A stretch of 25,736 bases of DNA. It comes from CAZDBA01 sp964503615 (GTDB lineage: Bacteria; Planctomycetota; Planctomycetia; Pirellulales; Pirellulaceae). The translations under genes and the position numbers were made by a program. The DNA lies in assembly GCA_964503615.1 (NCBI GenBank), contig CAZDBA010000062.1, forward strand, positions 1-25,736, read 5' to 3'. This document shows, in pieces, positions 15,760-22,087 of this stretch; position 1 is the stretch's first letter; each line of letters opens with the position of its first letter. The notes under the pieces were generated by a model. It saw only the letters and a list, made by a program, of their open reading frames with translations. It made no database searches and was not told where the DNA came from.

Positions 15760-16154
15760 ATGAAACTCATTGGCAAAATTTCGAAACGCAAAATTTGCAG
15801 CNNNNNNNNNNNNNNNNNNNNNNNNNNNNNNNNNNNNNNNNNNNNNNNNNNNNNNNNNNNNNNNNNNNNNNNNNNNNNNNNNNNNNNNNNNNNNNNNNNN
15901 NCTCGCGGATAGCACGCGGGATCTTCTCGGCCATTTTGGCTGTCAAATTGATCCTGTGCCTGCCCGGGCTAGCCGACGCCTGCCCGACGTGTAAAAACGA
16001 TTTGCATCATTCTGGCATGGAACTTGGATTTGCGATCAGCATTTTGTTCATGATCGCTGTTCCATTTTGCCTATTTGCAGCTTGGACAATCGCGATCCTG
16101 CGCATGACTCGAACAACTGCCGAAGAAGAGCTTTCCCCTCCTGAAACAAACTGA
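15760..16154 (+). CDS. Small CxxC membrane protein, interrupted by the assembly gap
   Basis: An ATG at 15760, six bases after the DUF420 stop, opens MKLIGKISKRKIC and then runs into the 100-N gap. After the gap an open frame gives a hydrophobic export-like segment ending in LPGLADA, a CPTCKND motif and a single membrane helix (about GMELGFAISILFMIAVPF), ending in an acidic tail at 16154. Small proteins of this shape close oxidase operons in Planctomycetes; a role in assembly or metal handling is possible but unproven. That the two ends belong to one gene is an inference, since the true gap size and frame are unknown. Confidence 0.6.
15802..15901. other. Assembly gap of exactly 100 N
   Basis: A run of exactly 100 undetermined bases, the conventional length for a scaffold gap of unknown size. 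Real distance, and whether genes are missing, cannot be told from this window. Confidence 0.95.
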
Positions 16155-16576
16155 CGCCGCAGTTTCTTTTTTCTACACCAAACACGGTTTTGAATCACCC
16201 GTTTTCAACTCCGCTCGAGCTTCGTCTATTCATACTCTAAAAACGGTCAGACGGTTTGATTCAGCACGAAAGTACACAACTGCCTGGAATTTGCTCAATT
16301 TAATGGCGCGAAATCCAATCATGAGATAACGATTGTGATAGATGCTTGAAGCAACCGACGAGGGAAGGAAATGGTGTCAGGGAAGGTTGTGGCTCTCTTT
16401 TCGTTGTACTGTTCTCGATATGAAAGCACTGAAAATATTGGTGATGTGCTATTTGCCAACTTCTGCGAGACTGACGTCTCAAACCTGTGCAATCGCGTAC
16501 AGGGTTAATTTCCGTTGTGCAAAGATTGCATAACTTTCTGACAAGGACTGTCTCCAATTTAAGATCGGAGACTTCA
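16155..16576. other. Non-coding region with hairpins before a small unknown gene
   Basis: These 422 bases hold no convincing gene. GAGAC/GTCTC forms a small hairpin at 16467-16480. At 16550-16572 GTCTCC pairs with GGAGAC around an 11-base loop, and this second arm contains the Shine-Dalgarno site of the gene at 16577. I see no clear terminator for the oxidase operon here. Confidence 0.5.
16550..16572 (+). promoter_or_regulatory. Hairpin covering the ribosome binding site of the 100-aa protein
   Basis: GTCTCC (16550-16555) is complementary to GGAGAC (16567-16572). The GGAG at 16567-16570 is the ribosome binding site, six bases before ATG 16577. The upstream hairpin at 16467-16480 offers the same GAGAC and GTCTC words, so alternative pairing is possible. 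Regulation through this fold is inference. Confidence 0.4.
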
Positions 16577-16879
16577 ATGACCAATCGTTTTTCTACACCC
16601 ACGCCGCTAAACCATAGCGTTCCGCAGCTTGACCGTTCGTTCCACTTTAATGAAGAGAGCTATTTAGCTTTCTCAAAAGACTTTGACAAAAGTCTACGGA
16701 AGTTCGAGCAGCAAACTGCCCACCTCAAAACCCGCCAAGCAGCACGTTTTTTCTCGGCAGATGAACTACGTAACCTTTACGAGTCCCTGACTACGTCGAC
16801 TCAGCCATCATACAACTCTGCAGGTTCTGAATTCGCAAGTTCTGAATTCGACTTTGATATCGACGTCCGTTGGATTTAA
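16577..16879 (+). CDS. Small hydrophilic protein, unknown function
   Basis: A 100-aa protein that I do not recognise. The ATG at 16577 is chosen because GGAG lies six bases upstream, one of the better ribosome binding sites in the window; longer in-frame starts lack one. The middle part (about 27-73) is helical in character with many Lys, Arg, Phe and Gln, and the tail is Ser/acidic, ending DFDIDVRWI. No signal peptide or membrane segment is seen, so it is probably cytoplasmic. The DNA for SEFASSEF contains a 12-base tandem repeat (16824-16835 and 16839-16850). A hairpin at 16923-16952 follows it. Confidence 0.6.
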   Translation: MTNRFSTPTPLNHSVPQLDRSFHFNEESYLAFSKDFDKSLRKFEQQTAHLKTRQAARFFSADELRNLYESLTTSTQPSYNSAGSEFASSEFDFDIDVRWI

Positions 16880-16922
16880 ACATCCTGTGACGTAAAGGCA
16901 CGCGAAGATTCCAATCATACGA

Positions 16923-16960
16923 GCAGGGCGGTACCGACTGGTGCCTCCCTGCCTCTCTTT
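16923..16960 (+). terminator. Hairpin terminator between convergent genes
   Basis: GCAGGG (16923-16928) pairs with CCCTGC (16947-16952), and after one mismatch GGTACC (16930-16935) pairs with GGTGCC (16940-16945) around a GACT loop. The stem is GC-rich; the following CTCTCTTT is a weak T tract. It sits between the plus-strand small gene and the convergent minus-strand gene and most likely ends the former. Confidence 0.6.
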
Positions 16961-16965
16961 GAAAG

Positions 16966-19233
16966 TTAGCGACTCAAGATCTGGATAAAAGGTGAGATGT
17001 CAAAAAAGTTGACCACACCATTACCGTCAATATCTGCTTCGGCTTGAAATAGCCCCGCAGTCAGCAGGCCAATCAATGGAGCGATGTCAAGAAAGCTCAC
17101 AGCGCCGTCCAAGTTCACATCGCCCAACAGCACCTCGACAGGAGTCGCAACCACATTAAGCACTGGTGGTGAGGGCGGATCAAGAATGCTGTCGGCACCA
17201 CTATAGGTTGCTTGAACGTCCGCATCGGCTGGCGTTGCGATAATGCGAAGCAACCCGCCGCTGTTGATTTGCGAAATTGCAAACGCTTCACCTGCCGCGT
17301 CGAGCGAGAAGAGGATCGTATTGACGTCTCCCGTTGCCGTCACGTTAAACGTTCCATTTCCAAGAGGGAAAAGGGTACCAAATGCATTGCCGACGACCGC
17401 CGCGCCCGTGTTAACCTCTCCAACATCCTGGCCCGACATGAAGCGAGCCGTGTCGGTCAATTCGACAGCCCGCGTGTCAGACGCGAGGAAAAACTCCAAG
17501 CCACCGTTGGCGCTAAAAAAGGCATTCGACTGCGTTAGTTCCAAAGAGAGGCTGTTGATTGCCGAGACTGCACCGATCGATCCCGTATCGAAGTCGACCA
17601 ATGAATAGACAGTGAACATGTCATCGTCCCCCTCCACATTGAAGAATGCCATGTTGACTTGGCCGTCGCCATTAGCATCTATCTCGTCTTCTTCTACCTG
17701 TGCCGAAAACACGCCGGCCAGCGCGGCAGAAGTCTGAGGTCCCACGTCGCCAACGGTAAACGAAACTTCGATCTGCGTTGAGCCGTTAAGCAACTCGCCC
17801 TCACCATCGCTGGTGATCGTAATGATGCCGTTTCGAACACCAAGCTCCGATGTGTCGAGCGACAAAGTAACGCTGACTCCACCGCCCAACGCTGGGTCCG
17901 AACCGGTGAACGAGCCCAACAGGTCCCCCGATGTGTTTACGGCAAAATCCAAATCATCTGCGCCATTGGTGGTTTGCACGTTGGTCGTGTTAGTAATCAA
18001 AAGTTCTACCGTTGCGGCTTCGCCTAAAGCCAACTCACCAGGTATTTGAGACACTAGCTGAGCCGAAAGTGTGGCAGGAAGCTGAAAGTCTTCTACCACT
18101 GGCAGGTGATCACTGCCCGCCTCTAACGCGTTGAGAACCTGGCTGGTCGAGAAAGAGGTCAAACCATTAATCGTAATGCTGTTACCGTTATTAATTTGAG
18201 TGTTGAGTGTCGAACCGTTGTTACCAAAGGCACGCAACGAATTGGCAATGGATGCCACGCCATCGCCGTCTAGCAGTTCGTCGCTTTGCAAAATAAAGTC
18301 GAACCGATCATCGATTCCACCACCGACTAGTGGACCCGCTCCATTGGACGGGCTTTGTGTCAGCATCGGAGCCAGGTTAACTCCAAAGGGAGAATTCGGT
18401 GCACCCGGAGAAAGGATGCTGAAAGTGACCATCTCCCCATTGGGAAACAATGGGTCCAGAACTCGCCCATCACCATTTGCCGACAGGAGCTCAAGCGCAG
18501 AAAGATTGCCAAAAACGGATGTAGATGACGAGCTAAAGTTGTCCGAAACGTTGAGGTCCCCAGCAACGATGACGTTACTGGTGCCAAGATTGTTATCGTC
18601 AATGAACTGGCGAATCTGGTCCGCTTCTGTTTCACGGCCTGCCATATCTTCATCAAAGTCGCCGGCTTCGAAGTGGGCGTTGAAAATGTATAGATCTGAA
18701 TCGGAACTGAATCCGATCGGTCTGAACTGATGAAGTAGTGTTTCCCTGGGTTGAGATATCAGTCCGCCTGACAGGTCTCCAAATGAATCCTCTGCAATCA
18801 GCTCAACAGTGTCAGTCCGATAAAGCACGCTTTGCCGAATCTCTCCCGCATTGGGAACTCCCAACCCGCTACCGCCGGTTGTATTGCCTACCTCAAAACC
18901 TCGTGCGTAGGTGATCCCTTGGCTTTGATAAATTAAATTGACCCGATTCAGCAGATCTTGTGTGGTCGTGTCGGGCTGCTGTTGCTCCTGAAGCAAGATA
19001 ATATCGGCCGGGCGGGCGATTCCATTGACGAGTTCTTCGCCGATCGCTTCCAGAACAATGTCGGCTTCGTCTCGCACCGTGCGAATGTTTGAGTTACCGA
19101 TCTCAGTATCAAACGTGTTGGTGTTGTAAGTGACGATTCGGAGTTGCCCGTGAGCCGATCCTGAAAACAGGAGACATAACAAGCAGACGAGTGGCAAAAG
19201 AAAAAAGTTTCGCATTAGGACCGTGATGTTCAT
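16966..19233 (-). CDS. Secreted endonuclease/exonuclease/phosphatase-fold protein with dockerin-like C-terminus
   Basis: A 755-aa exported protein. A Sec signal peptide (about 1-29, ending GSAHG) precedes an EEP-fold phosphoesterase domain with the expected motif order: catalytic Glu83 (LLQEQ), His187 (NAHFE), Asp226 and Asn228 (GDLNVS), Asp309/Asp312 (DDRFDFIL) and Asp375-His376 (SDHLP). Residues 390-490 form a beta-rich, conserved-repeat-like domain, 490-700 another beta-rich segment with an EF-like DANGDGQVN, and 702-755 two Ca-binding loops (GDVNLDGAV and ADIDGNGVV), the dockerin-like pattern frequent at the ends of planctomycete surface proteins. The substrate (DNA, nucleotide or phospholipid) cannot be told. 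A second Met at residue 7 is an alternative start. Confidence 0.85.
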   Translation of the reverse strand: MNITVLMRNFFLLPLVCLLCLLFSGSAHGQLRIVTYNTNTFDTEIGNSNIRTVRDEADIVLEAIGEELVNGIARPADIILLQEQQQPDTTTQDLLNRVNLIYQSQGITYARGFEVGNTTGGSGLGVPNAGEIRQSVLYRTDTVELIAEDSFGDLSGGLISQPRETLLHQFRPIGFSSDSDLYIFNAHFEAGDFDEDMAGRETEADQIRQFIDDNNLGTSNVIVAGDLNVSDNFSSSSTSVFGNLSALELLSANGDGRVLDPLFPNGEMVTFSILSPGAPNSPFGVNLAPMLTQSPSNGAGPLVGGGIDDRFDFILQSDELLDGDGVASIANSLRAFGNNGSTLNTQINNGNSITINGLTSFSTSQVLNALEAGSDHLPVVEDFQLPATLSAQLVSQIPGELALGEAATVELLITNTTNVQTTNGADDLDFAVNTSGDLLGSFTGSDPALGGGVSVTLSLDTSELGVRNGIITITSDGEGELLNGSTQIEVSFTVGDVGPQTSAALAGVFSAQVEEDEIDANGDGQVNMAFFNVEGDDDMFTVYSLVDFDTGSIGAVSAINSLSLELTQSNAFFSANGGLEFFLASDTRAVELTDTARFMSGQDVGEVNTGAAVVGNAFGTLFPLGNGTFNVTATGDVNTILFSLDAAGEAFAISQINSGGLLRIIATPADADVQATYSGADSILDPPSPPVLNVVATPVEVLLGDVNLDGAVSFLDIAPLIGLLTAGLFQAEADIDGNGVVNFFDISPFIQILSR

Positions 19234-19386
19234 CAGGTTAAAGAAGAGAGCTAGATCGTGCGTGGGTGAGTTGAATCATTAGACAGCAGCAAAAGTCTGA
19301 TCTGACCTTAAAAATGCCTTCAGGGCAAAGAAAATATCTTAAGGCAAAGAAGATTCTACCACGTGGGCAATCCTTCCCTCGCCTGT

Positions 19387-20244
19387 TTACCCTTTGATCA
19401 ACCATGCTCTCATCACATCAACAACTTGGGCATAGCAGGCCGAGTAAAAATGGTCTGCGCCGGGAACAACGTCGATCGTAAGCTTGGAATTTCGCTCCTG
19501 CAATACTCCGAACTCTTCTTGAAGACCTTCCAGCGTTGGGCTTTCTGCCAGCTCCAAATCCCCAAAAATCAGATGGGTTGGTTTTTGCAAACGGTCAATA
19601 AATCGTAACCAATCATACTCACTGGCATTTCCGTATTTGTCGAGGTACGCTTGCGCGGCCATCAAAGTCGGATAGGGAAAATCGACTTTCATCAACGCAT
19701 CGCCCTGCTCTGCCGCGACCAACGATTCAGCTTTTTCAAGCATCCGTGCGAACGCTTCACTGCCAGACGAATTCATCAATGCGTCAAAATTCAGCCGCGT
19801 TGCGGACAGCCCGATCACCGCCTCAACATTGGGTTGAGGATGATACGCCATTGCATAGAGCGATTTGATAGCTCCCAAACTATGCCCAGCCAAGATATTC
19901 TTTTTGTGGCCGCGGGAAATTAAAAACTCGTTCCAGCCAGCAAGATCAAATCGGCAATCGCTAACGTTTTCAAACGCTGCACCCATATAAGTCGATCTGC
20001 CCATTTGCACCGTTCGACTGACGTCATCATGGCCGCGAGTGTTCCCAATGATGACGTGAAGGCCCAACTCCAAAAATCCGTGGGCCACGTAGTTCAAAAA
20101 CCTCGAAGAATAAAAATTGGATGCCAAACCATGAGTGAGTACGACCGCGTCGAAGCGAGTTTTGGGCTGAACGATCGGAACACAATAAAGCCCGTGCAAC
20201 CGTACGCGGTCCTCGGTTTGAGTCGTTACGATTTCGCCTTTCAT
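19387..20244 (-). CDS. Alpha/beta hydrolase
   Basis: A 285-aa serine hydrolase with an intact catalytic triad: nucleophile Ser122 in AGHSLGA, acid Asp229 in FGDLELAE and His265 in PGADHFYS. LTHGLASN (36-43) forms the oxyanion region. No signal peptide is seen, so it is probably cytoplasmic; the substrate is unknown (ester, thioester or amide). The frame stays open 132 bases upstream to 20376, but that stretch runs into the palindromic repeat and has no family resemblance, so I take the ATG at 20242-20244. The gene lies upstream of the secreted phosphoesterase on the same strand, with a 153-base spacer, so co-transcription is possible but unsupported. Confidence 0.88.
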   Translation of the reverse strand: MKGEIVTTQTEDRVRLHGLYCVPIVQPKTRFDAVVLTHGLASNFYSSRFLNYVAHGFLELGLHVIIGNTRGHDDVSRTVQMGRSTYMGAAFENVSDCRFDLAGWNEFLISRGHKKNILAGHSLGAIKSLYAMAYHPQPNVEAVIGLSATRLNFDALMNSSGSEAFARMLEKAESLVAAEQGDALMKVDFPYPTLMAAQAYLDKYGNASEYDWLRFIDRLQKPTHLIFGDLELAESPTLEGLQEEFGVLQERNSKLTIDVVPGADHFYSACYAQVVDVMRAWLIKG

Positions 20245-20309
20245 GGAATTGCGAGCCTTTGTTTTTTGGTCTAGTTCAACGAGACAGCTAAGAATTTGGG
20301 GGCCGTTAT

Positions 20310-20479
20310 GTAGTGCCTCTCTCCGAGGCGAACCATTAACGCCTCGGATGAGACTGACATTCTTTTGGCAACCCAACGCGTAAGCGAGGAAACAGCTTGC
20401 CTTCGTCCTCGCTAACGCGTCGGGTTACCATTTGCACTTCCAAGCGTTTGAAAAATGTCAGCCTAGAGAGGCGTGCTAC
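20310..20479 (-). repeat. Dispersed palindromic repeat, copy B
   Basis: A roughly 170-base nested palindrome. The ends are imperfect inverted repeats (GTAGTGCCTCTCT at 20310-20322, AGAGAGGCGTGCTAC at 20465-20479, with a 2-base gap). Inside, TGACATTCTTTT pairs with AAAAATGTCA. The core AACCCAACGCGTAAGCGAGGA pairs with TCCTCGCTAACGCGTCGGGTT with two mismatches in 21 bp. Bases 20407-20437 are an exact reverse complement of 5951-5981. Terminal inverted repeats and lack of a gene resemble a miniature inverted-repeat element; no clear target duplication could be seen. Confidence 0.75.
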
Positions 20480-20539
20480 TATGACAAACAATCCTGAATT
20501 TAAGAAGTAACGCTGCACTAGACACTAATGTAATTGCAT

Positions 20540-20585
20540 AAAAAAACTGTTGGCTCGTCACATGAAAACATATGAGAGCCAACAG
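20540..20585 (-). terminator. Intrinsic terminator of the minus-strand small gene
   Basis: CTGTTGGCTC (20547-20556) pairs perfectly with GAGCCAACAG (20576-20585); the 19-base loop can pair further. On the minus strand the stem is followed by seven T (plus-strand A run 20540-20546). It lies 59 bases beyond the stop of the gene at 20645. Confidence 0.85.
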
Positions 20586-20644
20586 TCACGCTGATCAAGT
20601 CTATCAAAGACTTTAATGTTAGGTATTAGCCAACAACAGGCTTT

Positions 20645-21106
20645 TTACTGCTGGGGGGCGGCACTCAACTGGCTGAGCATCTGAAGTACGCCGTTTAGAT
20701 GGGCCAAGCGAGGACCAAAGCGATCTACAAACTCGTTCAGAACGAATTCACCATCGACCATGTTCTCGAAATTGTCGTTGATATCACAGGTGATCTTGTG
20801 CAGAAACTCGGTCTGAACTTCACTCAACGCCTCAGCCGCTGCACGGCACCGTTTAGCCAGAATTGGGTTGGAATCTTTCCACTGACGCAACTCAACAGCA
20901 CGTTGCTTTTGCGTCGAATGAGATTGCTCAACCAACTCTTCAAGCAACTCGTTCTGGCGTTCCTGACCAATCAAAAGCTGATGAAGAAGCTGTGTGAGCT
21001 CAGAACCGTTTTCTTCTTCGACAGAAGTATGCACCGCTGTTTCGCTAGCAGTTTGGCCAACATCAATACGAAACAAAGGCGAGACATCTTGAGGATCGTG
21101 AGACAT
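20645..21106 (-). CDS. Small hydrophilic helical protein, unknown function
   Basis: A 153-aa protein that I cannot assign. The first 35 residues are polar and acidic; from about 36 to 75 runs a Leu/Gln/Glu-rich amphipathic helix (ELTQLLHQLLIGQERQNELL) with coiled-coil character. The remaining part is also helical and includes two Cys. No signal peptide or membrane segment is seen. The ATG at 21104-21106 has GGA about ten bases upstream. It is monocistronic, with its own hairpin terminator, and divergent from the 180-aa gene at 21495. Complete terminator and clean frame support it as a real gene. Confidence 0.7.
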   Translation of the reverse strand: MSHDPQDVSPLFRIDVGQTASETAVHTSVEEENGSELTQLLHQLLIGQERQNELLEELVEQSHSTQKQRAVELRQWKDSNPILAKRCRAAAEALSEVQTEFLHKITCDINDNFENMVDGEFVLNEFVDRFGPRLAHLNGVLQMLSQLSAAPQQ

Positions 21107-21494
21107 ATATTTTCATTCCGAGTGTTTGGTGTTTCTTTGAGTCCTCCTAGTATAAACACGGACAAGGCAGGTGTCGAGCAATCGCTGTCGGATTCGATCG
21201 CTTTCCACAACAATGAAACTTGGGAGTATGTTGCAAGCGAAAAATCCGTCAGACTTTTCCAGCATATAAATGGGACATTTGATTCTTCCAGTTTATTCGG
21301 TTCGCAAACCAATAATGCCGTAGACCTTGGGAAACTTGATATCAGTTGACTCGGGAGGAATTTCGATAATAGGTGGGTAAGTATATAAAGCAAAAAATTT
21401 CGCCCAGGGGGTTGAAACGATTGCTGCTTTAATTAAACCGCCGAACACGATTCGGTATACGGTGCTTTTTAGACTCAGATCCGACAACTCGTAA
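21107..21494. other. Divergent intergenic region, nothing recognisable
   Basis: A 388-base stretch between divergent genes, AT-rich, with short open frames on both strands but none with a plausible start site or family resemblance. It should contain two promoters; I could not identify convincing boxes. Confidence 0.4.
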
Positions 21495-22037
21495 ATGCCC
21501 ATCAAAACTCCCAAATCTGAATTCAAACTGGGCTTTTTGACCGTCCTGGAAGTCGAAGGTTTCGGCTCTTGTGGCGGTTTGTTAGTCGTCAATCATATCG
21601 GTCGACCGGTCGAATTTCACTGTACTGCACCAGTGTCTGCCAATCGGACTCAAGAGATTCTGTACGGACGCTCACTCAAGTCGTTCCTGTACTGTGACCA
21701 GATCGGTAAAACACTCACAAGCCAGTCCAAGTCCCAGCTCGACCTGATTGTTACAGACCAACCTTCTCTCGTTGGACTCGAAACAAGTGCCGACCAAACT
21801 TTGGTGCTGTTGATCGATAAAAGCGAAATTGAACAGCGGCAAAACTGCATCGCTTCGGCACATCGGCTGGACATGGGATCCGATTCGCCGATGATCCCGT
21901 TCGCGTTTGCAGAGGATCAGAACCAACTGGCCAACGCGACAGCTCAACTACAACACTTTGTTCAAACTCTTCCTTTGGACGAGCCGTTTGAGCGGATCGA
22001 AAATGCGATCGACGAAGCCCAATCGGTCGCTCGCTGA
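21495..22037 (+). CDS. Unknown 180-aa protein paired with an SNF2 helicase
   Basis: A 180-aa protein of mixed alpha/beta composition that I do not recognise. It has no signal peptide or membrane segment. Notable are GFGSCGGLLVVNHIGRPVEFHC (about 23-43), ILYGRSLKSFLYCDQIG (about 56-72) with two Cys, and a charged C-terminal helix ending IENAIDEAQSVAR. The ATG at 21495 lacks a clear ribosome binding site. The helicase gene begins 50 bases downstream on the same strand, so the two are probably one transcription unit; a partner or regulator of the helicase is a guess from position only. Confidence 0.7.
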   Translation: MPIKTPKSEFKLGFLTVLEVEGFGSCGGLLVVNHIGRPVEFHCTAPVSANRTQEILYGRSLKSFLYCDQIGKTLTSQSKSQLDLIVTDQPSLVGLETSADQTLVLLIDKSEIEQRQNCIASAHRLDMGSDSPMIPFAFAEDQNQLANATAQLQHFVQTLPLDEPFERIENAIDEAQSVAR

Positions 22038-22087
22038 GCTTGCTCTGTACAAACTGAAACCAGTGACCAAACATCGGAGCCAAACTG

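Larger units (their letters stand above)
20245..20644. other. Intergenic region made of a palindromic repeat and a terminator
   Basis: Of these 400 bases, about 170 (20310-20479) belong to a nested palindromic element and 20540-20585 to the terminator of the gene at 20645. No coding sequence is apparent. The hydrolase promoter should lie between the element and 20245 or inside the element. Confidence 0.6.

Noticed and set aside
21143..21148. A strong AGGAGG word on the minus strand
   Set aside because: It lies about 37 bases before the ATG at 21106 and no start codon lies at a proper distance, so it does not act as a ribosome binding site for any gene I can support.
20971..21393. A 140-aa minus-strand frame upstream of the small helical protein
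   Set aside because: It overlaps the well-supported gene ending at 20645 in another frame, has low-complexity hydrophobic and Ser-rich composition and no start site context.
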